From the NCBI RefSeq assembly GCF_003725335.1, contig NZ_QIBY01000001.1, forward strand, positions 124,001 through 188,000: a stretch of DNA of 64,000 nt, in the 5' to 3' direction. Below are positions 54,409-63,385 of the stretch, piece after piece (the stretch's first letter is position 1; each line of letters begins with the position of its first letter). The notes below the pieces were generated by a model, which made no database searches, was not told the DNA's origin, and saw nothing but the letters and a program-made list of their open reading frames with translations. Source of the stretch: Parvibacter caecicola (GTDB taxonomy: Bacteria > Actinomycetota > Coriobacteriia > Coriobacteriales > Eggerthellaceae). Both the position numbers and the translations under genes were made by a program.

Positions 54409-55446
54409 TTACAGCTTGAGTATTTTAGCGGCCGCTTGGGCTCCCTTGCGGATGACCGTTTGGCCCGCGGGGGAACTGGCGGCTTTTCCCGCGCCGTCTG
54501 CGGCCGTGTTCGCGGCCCGCTTCACCAAATTGGCCAAGCCGGCCACGTTGCCGCCGCCTTCGAAGTACTCGATCACGGCGCGCCCCATGGCCTCGGTGCC
54601 GGCGAAGCCGATGGCGCCCTTCACCGCCCAGCCGAGCCCGGGCACAAGCCCGGCGCCCTGGCGGGCCAGGCTGCGGCAGGCGAACGCGCCCGCCACCACG
54701 AAGGCGATTTCCTTCAGGCGGTCCATGGTCATCGGCTGGCCGTAAGCAGCGCCAATCTGCAGCACCATCTTCACTTGGTTCAGGGTGAGCACTGGCATGT
54801 CGGCTCCGGGAATGAAGAGGAAGGCGCCGATGCCGGCGTTTTGGATGGAGGTGCTGGTAACCGCTTCAGTGGCCAAGGGGCGCCGCACAAAGGCGAAGGC
54901 ATAGGCGAAGGCCAGCTTCTTCTCGCTGCAGGCGGTGATCACCCACTTGCCCATGCGCTCGTTTAAGGTTCTGGCCCCTTCATCGGTTAAGACTATAGGC
55001 TCGGCCACGCCCTCCCCTTCCATTTGGGCAGGGACGGCGCCTTTGGCGCTGGGGGCCGGCGTGTTGGGGGCCACGATGTCCCCCACGGGAATGGGGCAGC
55101 CGGTGGACTGGGCCAAATCGTGCACCAAAGACGGCATAGACGTGGCAACCATCACCGGAACGCCGGTGTTGCGGATGTCCTGGGCCAGCTTGCCCACTGC
55201 CGGGTTGGCGCCCGCCACGATGCAGGCCATGTCGTCCCCATCGCGAGGGGTGCTTGCGCCGTTCAGGTACTCAAGCGAGAAGCGCACTTTCGCATCGGTG
55301 CTGAAAAAGGCCTTGCGCACGTGGGCGATCATGTCTTCGGGGGAATCCTCGTCGATGTAGAGGCTCACCGAAAGCGGTTCCTGGGTCGATTGCTGCGCAG
55401 AGTCCAACGCCGATTTGACGGCGGAAAAATTAACGGGAAGGTTCAT
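54409..55446 (-). CDS. DUF697 family protein
   Basis: A 345-residue protein. The N-terminal 150 residues (ALDSAQQSTQEPLSVSLYIDED, ACIVAGANPAVGKLAQDIRNTGVPVMVAT) look like a GTPase-fold remnant or regulatory domain without P-loop. The C-terminal half is DUF697: VITACSEKKLAFAYAFAFVRRPLA, MPVLTLNQVKMVLQIGAAYG, and several hydrophobic helices (about 240-290). DUF697 proteins usually pair with a dynamin- or Era-like GTPase (YcjX/YcjF type), but none is adjacent. It overlaps rodA by four bases (ATGA) and has TAGGAGG upstream, so it belongs to the cell-shape operon. Confidence 0.8.
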   Translation of the reverse strand: MNLPVNFSAVKSALDSAQQSTQEPLSVSLYIDEDSPEDMIAHVRKAFFSTDAKVRFSLEYLNGASTPRDGDDMACIVAGANPAVGKLAQDIRNTGVPVMVATSMPSLVHDLAQSTGCPIPVGDIVAPNTPAPSAKGAVPAQMEGEGVAEPIVLTDEGARTLNERMGKWVITACSEKKLAFAYAFAFVRRPLATEAVTSTSIQNAGIGAFLFIPGADMPVLTLNQVKMVLQIGAAYGQPMTMDRLKEIAFVVAGAFACRSLARQGAGLVPGLGWAVKGAIGFAGTEAMGRAVIEYFEGGGNVAGLANLVKRAANTAADGAGKAASSPAGQTVIRKGAQAAAKILKL

Positions 55447-56666
55447 AAGCGTTTCCCTCCTAAAGTGGCATGGTGAGATGCGACGGAAGCTATGAGCCCT
55501 ATCATAATCATATTGGTGACCATGAATGACGAACCGTAACTAAAGAATGGCAAAGGGATACCTGTGATGGGCATCAACCCGATGGTCATGCCGATGTTCT
55601 CCAGTATCTGGAACAGCCACATGCCCACAACGCCACACACCAGCAGCATGCCGAAAAGGTCGTCGGAGCGCAGGGCGATGCGCACGGCGCACGCGATGAA
55701 GGCGGCATAGAGCAGGATGAGGGCCATGGCCCCCACAAATCCCAGCTGCTCGGCCAGCACGCAGAAGATGAAGTCGGTGGGAGCTTCCGGCAAAAAGCCG
55801 TTGGCGGCCTGGGTGGTGTTGCCCAGCCCCTTGCCGAACAGGCCGCCGGAGCCCACCGCGATCATGGCCTGGGCCAGGTTGTAACCGGTGGCCGAGGTGT
55901 CCGCGTCGGGGTTCAGGAACACGGTGAGGCGGGAGCGTTGGTACTGTTTCAGAATCTTGTACTCGTAGCCGGTGGAAGTGGTGGGGTCTTCGTGTTTGAA
56001 TACCAGCTCGTCGATGCCTAGCAAAATCGCCACCGCGGCAATTCCCAAAACCACCGTGGCGATGAGGTAAGAGGGCTTGGCCCCGCCCATGACCAGGGTG
56101 ACGCCGGCGATGAAGAAGTACACCAGCCCCGTGCCCAGGTCGGGCTGGAGCATGATGACCACTGTGGGCGACAGCAGTATGAACAGCACTTTCAAATACT
56201 GGCGCAAATCGTCCAGTTTGCCGCCGTAGCGGGAAACCAGGCTGGCGGCCAAAAGCACCATGGTGACTTTGGCGAACTCGCCCGGCTGGAACTGCATTCC
56301 CAGCTTGATCCAGCTGCGGGCGCCGTTTTCCTCCACGCCCAGCCCCGGCACGAAGGGGGAAAGAATGAGCGCTATGGTGACGATGTAGAGGGGCACGGTC
56401 ATGTTGCCCAGCTTGCGGTAATCGAAGCGCCATACCACCACCATGCAGATGAGCCCCAGCAGAAGTCCCAGGTACTGGCGAGAGAAATTGAAATCTTTGT
56501 CCACCAGGCAAGCAGACCAGCACACCACCAGCCCGTAGCAGATCAGCACGAAGGCCACCAGGAAAAACGACAGCAGGCCGCCGCCCAGAGGCCCTCCGTC
56601 GCCTTTCTTGTCGGGCGATTCGAAGCGCATGCCCTGCATGGGGGATATGTGCGGCAGCTGGCTCAC
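55443..56666 (-). CDS. rodA: Rod-shape peptidoglycan polymerase RodA (FtsW/SpoVE family)
   Basis: SEDS-family glycosyltransferase that polymerises lipid II during side-wall growth. The 407-residue protein has ten hydrophobic segments. Landmarks are ENGARSWIKLGMQFQPGEFAKV (about 112-132, with the catalytic-site WIKLG), LLSPTVVIMLQPDLGTGLVYF, the late FILAEQLG-type FVLAEQLGFVGA, and ITGIPLPFFSYGSSFMVTN near the C-terminus. The GTG start at 56666 has AAGGA at long spacing. It follows its cognate PBP2 by 39 bases. Confidence 0.95.
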   Translation of the reverse strand: MSQLPHISPMQGMRFESPDKKGDGGPLGGGLLSFFLVAFVLICYGLVVCWSACLVDKDFNFSRQYLGLLLGLICMVVVWRFDYRKLGNMTVPLYIVTIALILSPFVPGLGVEENGARSWIKLGMQFQPGEFAKVTMVLLAASLVSRYGGKLDDLRQYLKVLFILLSPTVVIMLQPDLGTGLVYFFIAGVTLVMGGAKPSYLIATVVLGIAAVAILLGIDELVFKHEDPTTSTGYEYKILKQYQRSRLTVFLNPDADTSATGYNLAQAMIAVGSGGLFGKGLGNTTQAANGFLPEAPTDFIFCVLAEQLGFVGAMALILLYAAFIACAVRIALRSDDLFGMLLVCGVVGMWLFQILENIGMTIGLMPITGIPLPFFSYGSSFMVTNMIMIGLIASVASHHATLGGKRL

Positions 56667-56705
56667 GGGTGAAACGGTCCTTCCAGGGGTGGGCGGTCAG
56701 GGAAA

Positions 56706-58865
56706 CTAGTCGGTGCGGCCTTCGTCTTCGCCGGCGTAGTGCACGTGGCTGCCGTTCCATCCGGGGATGGCGGCCACTGCCACCGTGCTTTTGTCCTCGG
56801 CGGCGTCTAGCGCTTCCTTCAGCAGGCGGGCCACTACTGGAGCGGCGCCGGCGGTGCCTCCCCCGCCCCGCTCGATTACGCAGGCGGCCACGTACTTGGG
56901 GTCGTTGTAAGGGGCGTAGGCCACGAACCACGCATCGTCTTCGCGGTTGGTGTGCTCGGCGGTACCGGATTTGCCGGCGGCCGCCAGCCCGTATTCGTCG
57001 AAGATGTCTGCTGCCGCTTCGTTTTCCGCCACTACGCCCCGCAGCGCGTCGCGCACCACGGCCAAGTGACTCTCGTTCACCTGCAGCTGCTGCACCACTT
57101 CCGGCTGAAATTCAACCACAATGTCGCCGTTGGCGTTCATCACCTCTTTGAGCAGGTGGGGTTTCATGAAGTTGCCGGTGGCAAGCGCCCCGTAGGCCAC
57201 TGCTATCTCCAGCGGCGTTACCAACACGTCGCCCTGGCCGATGATCATGTTGGTGTAGTCGCCGCCGCGCCAAACGGCGTCCGCGGGGCGGTTGGCGAAC
57301 ATCTCCTGCTTCCATTGCGGGGTGGGGATGCGGCCGGCTGATTCGCCGCCCAGGTCCACGCCGGTGGTCTGGTTCAGGCGGAATTGCTCCAGGAACTCCT
57401 GCAGCGCCGTGGCGGACAGCTCGCCGCTTCCTTCGGGGCCGTGGGTGTAGAAGGCCTTGCCGATTTCATAGAAAACCACGTCGCAAGACTTCACGATGCC
57501 GTCCCGCAGCCCCAGGTAACCATGGCCCTCGTGCTTCCAGCACATTTGCGGCTGCCCGGTGCTGAAGCCGTCCCAGGAGCCGGTACATTCCCACGAGCTG
57601 TCGAAGCTGGCGAACCCGTAGTTCAGCCCCGCCAGCGAAGTGAAAGATTTGTAGGTGGAGGCGGCGGCGTAGAGGCCGTTGATGACACGGTTGTTCAGGG
57701 CCGCATAGTTGTAGCCGTCCTCTTCGTCCTTTTCCTCGTTGTAGATCTTCCACACGTCGGTGGAGATGGAGCCGGTGAAATGGGACGGTTCGAAGGTGGG
57801 GTAACTGGACATGGCCACAACGGAGCCGTCGCGCACGTCCACCACCACCGCGGCCCCAGCAACGCCCCGGCCAGTGCCGATGGTGCCGTCGGGGGCGATA
57901 AGGTCGGCCAGCACGGTGTCGGCCACGTACTGCACCCGCGCGTCCAGCGTGAGGGTGATATCGCAGCCTTTGGTGGGCTTGGTTTCGCTCACCACGTCCA
58001 CCACGTTGCCGCCGGCGTCCTTCATCACGCGCCGCTGCCCGTGGTCGCCGGAAATGAGGTCGTCGTAGAAATACTCGATGCCGCTTTTGCCCACCACGTC
58101 GTTGGACTTGATTTCGCGGCCCTCGCGGTTTGAGTTCAGCTCGTTTTCCGTCACCGAGGAGGTGTAGCCCAGCACGTGGGCCGCCAGCGCGCCGTAGGGG
58201 TAGTGGCGGGAAGTGCGGGTTTCCGCCGTGATGCCCGGGAAGGCCACGGAGTGCTCGGAAATGAAGGCCACGTCCCGCAGCCGCGCCTTGGCGGCCACCA
58301 CCCGCTGGCTCTGGGCCCCCAAAGAGGCGTCTTGGATGCGCTGGCGCACCACATTCACGGGTATGCCTAGCACGCCGGACAGGCGCCGCAGCACCACGGG
58401 GTCATCGGCCACTTCTGGGTCGGCCAGCACGGTTTGCAAACTCTCGTTGCCCGCCAGCACCGTGCCCTTGCAGTCGTAGATGTACCCGCGGGGCGCAGGG
58501 GTTGACACCGAGGTGTAGAGGTTTTTCTCGGCCCGCTCGGCATAACCCTCCCCTTGGGCAATTTGCAAGGTGAAAACCTTTGCGGACAGGGCGCCGAAGA
58601 TGCCCAGTCCCAAAATGCCAAGAGCGGCGAAGCGCGATTTCAGGCCATCGGAGGGAAGCTTGTTGGTGGCTGTGGGACCCTGCTTCACTTCCAAATCGCC
58701 GCCTTCGCCCCGCACGCCCGCCACCGACATGTTGGAAAGCTCGGTGACATCGGAGCGATGGGGGGCCTTGTCCGATTGGCGGCGGGCCCGGGCCGCAAAC
58801 AGCAGGGCAACTGCAACTATCAGCACCAGCGCCACTACGATGCCGGCCAAAACGGCGGAGACCAC
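56706..58865 (-). CDS. mrdA: Penicillin-binding protein 2 (peptidoglycan transpeptidase)
   Basis: Class B transpeptidase partner of RodA. About 719 residues; positions refer to the GTG at 58874. The transpeptidase motifs are AASTYKSFTSLAG (SxxK, about 405), KSCDVVFYE (SxN-type, with Cys-Asp) and AGKSGTAEHTN (KTG-type, about 635). The dimerisation/pedestal domain spans about 120-340. Two hydrophobic segments precede it: about 5-27 and 83-103 (ALGILGLGIFGALSAKVFTL). The usual PBP2 has one. I chose the second GTG (58865), because AAGGAGG abuts the first one directly and lies nine bases from the second. It belongs to the mreBCD-mrdA-rodA run. Confidence 0.92.
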   Translation of the reverse strand: MVSAVLAGIVVALVLIVAVALLFAARARRQSDKAPHRSDVTELSNMSVAGVRGEGGDLEVKQGPTATNKLPSDGLKSRFAALGILGLGIFGALSAKVFTLQIAQGEGYAERAEKNLYTSVSTPAPRGYIYDCKGTVLAGNESLQTVLADPEVADDPVVLRRLSGVLGIPVNVVRQRIQDASLGAQSQRVVAAKARLRDVAFISEHSVAFPGITAETRTSRHYPYGALAAHVLGYTSSVTENELNSNREGREIKSNDVVGKSGIEYFYDDLISGDHGQRRVMKDAGGNVVDVVSETKPTKGCDITLTLDARVQYVADTVLADLIAPDGTIGTGRGVAGAAVVVDVRDGSVVAMSSYPTFEPSHFTGSISTDVWKIYNEEKDEEDGYNYAALNNRVINGLYAAASTYKSFTSLAGLNYGFASFDSSWECTGSWDGFSTGQPQMCWKHEGHGYLGLRDGIVKSCDVVFYEIGKAFYTHGPEGSGELSATALQEFLEQFRLNQTTGVDLGGESAGRIPTPQWKQEMFANRPADAVWRGGDYTNMIIGQGDVLVTPLEIAVAYGALATGNFMKPHLLKEVMNANGDIVVEFQPEVVQQLQVNESHLAVVRDALRGVVAENEAAADIFDEYGLAAAGKSGTAEHTNREDDAWFVAYAPYNDPKYVAACVIERGGGGTAGAAPVVARLLKEALDAAEDKSTVAVAAIPGWNGSHVHYAGEDEGRTD

Positions 58866-58890
58866 TGAGGGCACCCTCCTTTGCGAGTAA

Positions 58891-59412
58891 TTAAATCACG
58901 GGCATTTCCGCGCCGGCGGAGGCCAGCCGGCCCTGTAGAAACGCCACAACGGGGTAAACGATGGCCGCAACCACAAAGTTGTACAGACTGTTGGGAAGGC
59001 TGCGATACAAAAGCGCCTGCCCCAACGCCACCGACGGCTGAACTGCGGCCACCGCGATGGCGTACAGCAGCTCAACCACAAGAACGGAGGCCAGCAAGAA
59101 GGCCACCGTCATGAAAACTGTGTCGTTGCTCACCACCATGTAAACACGAGACGCGGCAAAAGTCACCACCAGGAGGCAAAAAGCCATAGCACCCACAGGG
59201 CCGCCCCCCATGATGTCGAAAGCCATGCCCAGCAGGAAGGCGGACAGGTACGGGGGTTTGGCGGGGTTGGCCATGCAGCAAGCAGCGCACCACGCAACGA
59301 TGAAGTTGGGGGTGCATTGGCCCAGCGAGATGAAGGGGGCAACGGCCACCTGCAGCAGCAGGGCCACCGCGCCGCCGGCCACGCGCAACAGCAGCAGGGA
59401 CTTGCCTTCCAT
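58891..59412 (-). CDS. mreD: Rod-shape-determining membrane protein MreD
   Basis: Integral membrane part of the elongasome. The 173 residues form about five hydrophobic segments, with the family's LGMAFDIMGGGPVGAMAFCLLVV (about 60-82) in the middle. Four cysteines cluster within residues 33-48 (GQC and WCAACC), which is unusual. It overlaps mreC by one base (TGATG). Identification rests on position and the central motif, since MreD is poorly conserved. Confidence 0.9.
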   Translation of the reverse strand: MEGKSLLLLRVAGGAVALLLQVAVAPFISLGQCTPNFIVAWCAACCMANPAKPPYLSAFLLGMAFDIMGGGPVGAMAFCLLVVTFAASRVYMVVSNDTVFMTVAFLLASVLVVELLYAIAVAAVQPSVALGQALLYRSLPNSLYNFVVAAIVYPVVAFLQGRLASAGAEMPVI

Positions 59413-60299
59413 CAGCCCTCAGCGCCCTTGTCGCCCGAAGCGCCATCGCCGGAGCCCTCATCGCCGCCGGTATCGCCGGAAGCTTCGAAGACCACGATGA
59501 CGTCCTCGTAGCCGTGGGTGATGTCGTTGGGGGAAACCACGATGGTGCGGGTGGCGTCTCCCGCGCGGCCTTCCACCTTCACCACCGAGCCGATGAGCAG
59601 GCCCCGCTGGTACGAGCCGCCCAAACCGCTGGTAAGCACCACATCGCCCGGTTCAACCGTAACATCGGCCGCAACGTTTTCAAGGTAAAGGAGGCCGTCC
59701 AGCGAGCCGCGCACGATGCCTTCGGCGCGGTTGGACTGGATAAGGGCCGCAACGCCCGACTGGGGGTCGGTGAGCAGGCGCACCGTGCAGCTCCTGTCCG
59801 CCACCGAGGCCACCTGCCCCACCACGCCGTAAGAGCCCATCACGGTGAGGCCCGGCTTCACGCCGCTGCTCTCGCCGATATCGAGGGTGATGGTTTGGTT
59901 CCAAGAGTCGGTGGAGCGGCCGATAACGTGGGCGCCCATGCCTTCTATCTCGTAGATGTCCTTGAGGTTCAGGAGGTTTTCCAGATCCTGCGCCTTCAGG
60001 CGGTACTCCTCCGCCTGGGCCAGCAGGTTTCGCAGCTCGGCGTTCTGCTGCTTCAGCGCGCTGAGGGTTTCCTCGCTGGCAGAGGCATCCGCTTGGGCCT
60101 GGCCCAAATCGTCCACGGCCCCGCTGGCCGCCTCGCCCGGCCCCTGCAAAGGCGCGATGATGCCGGCAACGGTCGCCTGTACCGAGTGCAGCGGGCCTGT
60201 GGCCCCTTCCCGTTGGTAGACCACCACCGCCAATACGCATACCACCACCAGCAGCGCGCACAGGATGGGCCCGATTCTAAGAGGGCGGCGTTCTCGCAT
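59412..60299 (-). CDS. mreC: Rod-shape-determining protein MreC
   Basis: Bitopic protein that links MreB to the synthetic enzymes outside the membrane. The 295-residue protein has a membrane segment at about 10-28 and a coiled-coil stretch (about 65-115, SEETLSALKQQNAELRNLLAQAEEY). A beta-domain carries IGRSTDSWNQTITLDIGESSGV and GLTVMGSYGVVGQV. The last 25 residues are a low-complexity Gly/Asp/Ser tail. mreB ends 14 bases upstream. Confidence 0.95.
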   Translation of the reverse strand: MRERRPLRIGPILCALLVVVCVLAVVVYQREGATGPLHSVQATVAGIIAPLQGPGEAASGAVDDLGQAQADASASEETLSALKQQNAELRNLLAQAEEYRLKAQDLENLLNLKDIYEIEGMGAHVIGRSTDSWNQTITLDIGESSGVKPGLTVMGSYGVVGQVASVADRSCTVRLLTDPQSGVAALIQSNRAEGIVRGSLDGLLYLENVAADVTVEPGDVVLTSGLGGSYQRGLLIGSVVKVEGRAGDATRTIVVSPNDITHGYEDVIVVFEASGDTGGDEGSGDGASGDKGAEG

Positions 60300-60313
60300 G
60301 GGTTGATCGGCCC

Positions 60314-61369
60314 CTACTTCGACCGCATGAGGGTCTGACGCAGCGCGGTGGGGGTTTCCAGCACCTTAAGGCAGCCGGAAACCACGTTGGTGAGGGCGGT
60401 TTCAGAAACCCACACCGGAATCTCCAGCTTGTCGGTGAGGTAGCGGTCGAGCCCCGAAAGCAACCCGCCGCCGCCAGTGAGCAGAATGCCGTTTTGAATG
60501 ATGTCGGAGGCGAGGTCGGGGTTGGTCTTCTTGAAGGTTTCCTTGATGTGCAGCACCATCTCCTCGATGGGGGCCTGCAGCGCCTCGCGCACGTCCTCGG
60601 ACTGGATGGTTACCTCTTTGGGCTGTTCGGTGTACACGTCCTGGCCGGAGATGATCATGTCGCGTTCGCGGCCATCCTCGAAGGGAAGGATGGAGCCGAT
60701 TTTGATCTTGATGACCTCGGCGGTGCGCTCGCCGATCTTGATGCCCAGCAGATCGCGCAGGTGCACGGCGATGGCTTCGTCGAGGCGGTTGCCGGCAAGG
60801 CGCAGGCTGGAAGAGGTGACGATGCCGCCCAGGGAAATGACGGCCACCTCGGTGGTACCGCCACCGATGTCCACCACCATCGAGCCGGTGGGCTCGGTAA
60901 CGGGCAAATCGGCACCCATGGCGGCAGCCATGGGTTCTTCGATGAGGTAGGCCTGACGGGCGCCTGCTTGGATTGAGGCCTCGAACACGGCGCGCTTCTC
61001 CACCGAGGTGGCGCCGCAAGGGATGCAAATGACGATGCGGGGCTTGGGCTGCCAGGGGTATTTGCGCTGAGAAGCCTTGTTGATGAAGGCGGACAGCATG
61101 GCCTCGGTCACATCGTAGTCGGCGATCACGCCGTCTTTCAGGGGATGCTCGGCCGTGAAGGCGTCCGGGGTGTGGTTGATCATGTTCTTGGCCTCGTGGC
61201 CCACGGCAAGCACGCGATGGGTGCTCTTCTCGATGGCCACAACGGAAGGCTCGTTGATCACGATGCCCTCGCCGGTGATGGCCACCAGCGTGTTGGCGGT
61301 TCCGAGGTCGATGGCCATGTCGGCGGACATCTGTCCCGTTAGGCTGGAAAAGAAATCAAGAAAGGACAT
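60314..61369 (-). CDS. mreB: Rod-shape-determining actin homologue MreB
   Basis: Actin-like filament protein that guides side-wall synthesis. The 351-residue protein starts SFLDFFSS, with ADMAIDLGTANTLVAITGEGIVINEPSVVAI (phosphate 1, about 17-45), SMVVDIGGGTTEVAVISLGGIV (phosphate 2, about 155-176), and LLTGGGGLLSGLDRYL (adenosine motif). The true start is the ATG at 61369 with AAAGGGA upstream; the frame continues open to 61543 without homology. The N-terminal hydrophobic/amphipathic helix matches membrane-binding MreBs. First gene of the run to rodA and beyond. Confidence 0.97.
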   Translation of the reverse strand: MSFLDFFSSLTGQMSADMAIDLGTANTLVAITGEGIVINEPSVVAIEKSTHRVLAVGHEAKNMINHTPDAFTAEHPLKDGVIADYDVTEAMLSAFINKASQRKYPWQPKPRIVICIPCGATSVEKRAVFEASIQAGARQAYLIEEPMAAAMGADLPVTEPTGSMVVDIGGGTTEVAVISLGGIVTSSSLRLAGNRLDEAIAVHLRDLLGIKIGERTAEVIKIKIGSILPFEDGRERDMIISGQDVYTEQPKEVTIQSEDVREALQAPIEEMVLHIKETFKKTNPDLASDIIQNGILLTGGGGLLSGLDRYLTDKLEIPVWVSETALTNVVSGCLKVLETPTALRQTLMRSK

Positions 61370-61434
61370 TGGGCAGTTCCCTTTTGGCTCTATAGGTTTG
61401 CGGATTACATCCTGGTATTCACAATTAGTCCGTA

Positions 61435-61443
61435 ATTCTAGCA
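61435..61443 (-). promoter_or_regulatory. Extended -10 promoter for mreB
   Basis: The minus strand reads TGCTAGAAT, an extended -10 element (TG, one base, TAGAAT), about 66 bases upstream of the mreB start. No clear -35. The rest of the 61370-61661 gap shows TTGACC at 61550 on the plus strand, with no good -10 at standard spacing. Confidence 0.5.
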
Positions 61444-61661
61444 TAGCGGCTGGGGCTATAGGCAAAATCCACAGCCGTTTAGGCGCTCTTAAGCTGTGAG
61501 CGCGGACAGACGGCGTTCGTAACGGCTTTTCTACGTAGCTCACCGCCAGTTGACCAAATGCGAAAAGTGATTTAACGGAACCTTCGGGCGTGCGACTGAC
61601 AGCGAGCGGCGATGCTATGTTACAGCGGAACTACCCCGATGGGACAGAAAAGAGGGTCGTC

Positions 61662-62522
61662 ATGCCTCATCGCCGCAAACCAGCAAAGCCCGCATCCATC
61701 CGCCTGAAAGCGCATCGCATTCCCCCCACCGTGCTCACCCGCACCGCCAAGGCCACCGGCGAGGCGCCTCTGGCGGTGCTGTCCCCGTCGTCTTCCGGCG
61801 TTGTTCCGGCCCTCTCCCCCGCTTCTCGCGCCCGTACGTCCCGCGTTGCAACCGCGGCCACGGCCCTCTCCCCCGGTTGGATTTGGGCCGCCGTTGCGGC
61901 TGCCGCGCTCTTGCTGCTGCTGGTTTTGACGGCGCTGAACCCCTTTGGGCAGCCGCAGACGACGGAAGCCGGCGCTAGCGCAGCGGCCGGCCAAACGCCC
62001 GGCTCCACCCCGGTGGCCCTGTGGAAGAAAGGGGCGGTGCCCCGGCTTTACAGCGCTGACGACCAGTGGGGTTCCGAGGCTTACGGGGCCTCCACCTTGG
62101 GACTTTCCGGAGCGGCACCCACTGCCGTGGCCATGGTGTACGTGTACGAGACGGGCGCCACCGACGTCACCCCTGCAAGCGTGGCCACCTGGGCCAACGA
62201 GCACAACGTGGCTTCCACCTCGCCCGATGCCATCAACACGGTGCTTACCGAAGGGGCCTCCACTTTAGGGCTCTCGGTGGACTCGATAGAGCCCAGCAAC
62301 ATCGCCATCCGCCAGGCGTTGGCCCAGGGCAGGCCGGTGGTGGCGGTGCTGGCCCAGGGCACAACCGGCCCGGTGGAATCAGCCGTGGTCATCTGCGCCA
62401 TCGACCAGGACAGCCGGCTGGTGGTAAACGACCCCACCTCCGTGGAGAACACAGCCCGCACCTGGAGCTTTGACGAAGTGGTGGACAGCGCCAAAGAGCT
62501 GTACGCCTACGCCCTCGCTTAG
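61662..62522 (+). CDS. Membrane-anchored C39-peptidase-like pseudoenzyme
   Basis: A 286-residue protein: a basic cytosolic tail of about 75 residues, one membrane segment (about 77-95, GWIWAAVAAAALLLLLVL), then an exported domain of the peptidase C39-like fold. DQWGSEAYGASTLGLSG aligns with the family's start, but the next residues read AAPT where active enzymes have CGPT, so the nucleophile is Ala. Where the active His (GHFIV) is expected the sequence reads VESAVVICAID, so His is also lost. The VVNDPTS end motif is kept. It is therefore a non-catalytic binding or structural protein. I chose the ATG at 61662 (AGAGGG upstream); ATG 61617 and GTG 61590 are in frame. It diverges from mreB and overlaps the purine phosphorylase gene end by four bases. 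Confidence 0.82.
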   Translation: MPHRRKPAKPASIRLKAHRIPPTVLTRTAKATGEAPLAVLSPSSSGVVPALSPASRARTSRVATAATALSPGWIWAAVAAAALLLLLVLTALNPFGQPQTTEAGASAAAGQTPGSTPVALWKKGAVPRLYSADDQWGSEAYGASTLGLSGAAPTAVAMVYVYETGATDVTPASVATWANEHNVASTSPDAINTVLTEGASTLGLSVDSIEPSNIAIRQALAQGRPVVAVLAQGTTGPVESAVVICAIDQDSRLVVNDPTSVENTARTWSFDEVVDSAKELYAYALA

Positions 62523-63358
62523 ATTTCCAGCTGCTGGAAGAAGGCCGTGATCAAACGGCCGAAGTCGAGGATGCGGGTGGCGGCCACCTCGTGCACTTCG
62601 TCGTCGCTGGGGTTCGCCCCCTCTATGCCGCAGGCCATGTTGGACACCAGGGAAAGCCCCAGCACCTCCATCTGGGCGTGACGGGCTGCAATCACCTCTT
62701 CGCACACCGACATGGCCACCGTGTCGGCTCCCAGGGCGGCAAAAGCGCGAATTTCCGCCGGAGTTTCAAAGCTGGGCCCCAAAAGCCCCAGGTAAACCCC
62801 TTCCCGCACCGGCACTTCCAGTTGCGCGGCCAAAGCCAGCAGCTGTTGGCGCAAAGCGGGGCTGTAGGCGTCCAGCATGGGCAGAAACCGCGGCGCCATG
62901 GTGTTTGGGGCGGTGCCGGTGAGGGGGTTTCGGCCCGTGAGGTTGATGTGGTCGGCCATGATGCAGAAATCCCCCACGTGGTAGCTGCGGTTCAGGGCGC
63001 CGGCGGCGTTGGTGGTAACCAGCACCCGCGCTCCCAGCCGTGCCATCAGCCAAACGGGAAACGCCACCTCTTGGGCATTGAACCCCTCGTACCCGTGCAG
63101 GCGCCCCTGCATGGCCAAAACCGCCTTCCCCCCTACCGCGCCAGCCATGAAGCGCCCCTTATGGCCGGCGGCGGTGGAAACCCCCATGAAGGGAACATCC
63201 CCGAAGGGCACAACGACAGGGTTTTCCATCGCATCGGCAAAAGGGCCTAGGCCCGAGCCGAGGATGAGCCCTGCCTCGGGAGCGAAACCGCCCAAGCGCT
63301 CTTCCATGTAGTTTTGGGCCGCCTCCAGCGCCTGCAGCAGGTTGTCGTCGTTCAGCAT
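62519..63358 (-). CDS. Purine nucleoside phosphorylase
   Basis: Cleaves purine nucleosides with phosphate to base and ribose-1-phosphate for salvage. The 279-residue protein fits the trimeric PNP/MTAP family: LILGSGLGPFADAM (about 31-44), GDVPFMGVSTAAGHKGRFMAG (phosphate-binding His), MQGRLHGYEG, LVTTNAAGALNRSYHVGDF and LGPSFETPAEIRAF. GADTVAMSVCEEVIAARH and LVSNMACGIEG (Asn of the base site) follow. Substrate preference (guanosine/inosine or methylthioadenosine) is not settled by eye. It follows prmC by 27 bases. Confidence 0.93.
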   Translation of the reverse strand: MLNDDNLLQALEAAQNYMEERLGGFAPEAGLILGSGLGPFADAMENPVVVPFGDVPFMGVSTAAGHKGRFMAGAVGGKAVLAMQGRLHGYEGFNAQEVAFPVWLMARLGARVLVTTNAAGALNRSYHVGDFCIMADHINLTGRNPLTGTAPNTMAPRFLPMLDAYSPALRQQLLALAAQLEVPVREGVYLGLLGPSFETPAEIRAFAALGADTVAMSVCEEVIAARHAQMEVLGLSLVSNMACGIEGANPSDDEVHEVAATRILDFGRLITAFFQQLEI

Positions 63359-63385
63359 GGGATACCTCCTCTGGGCCCGGAGCCG

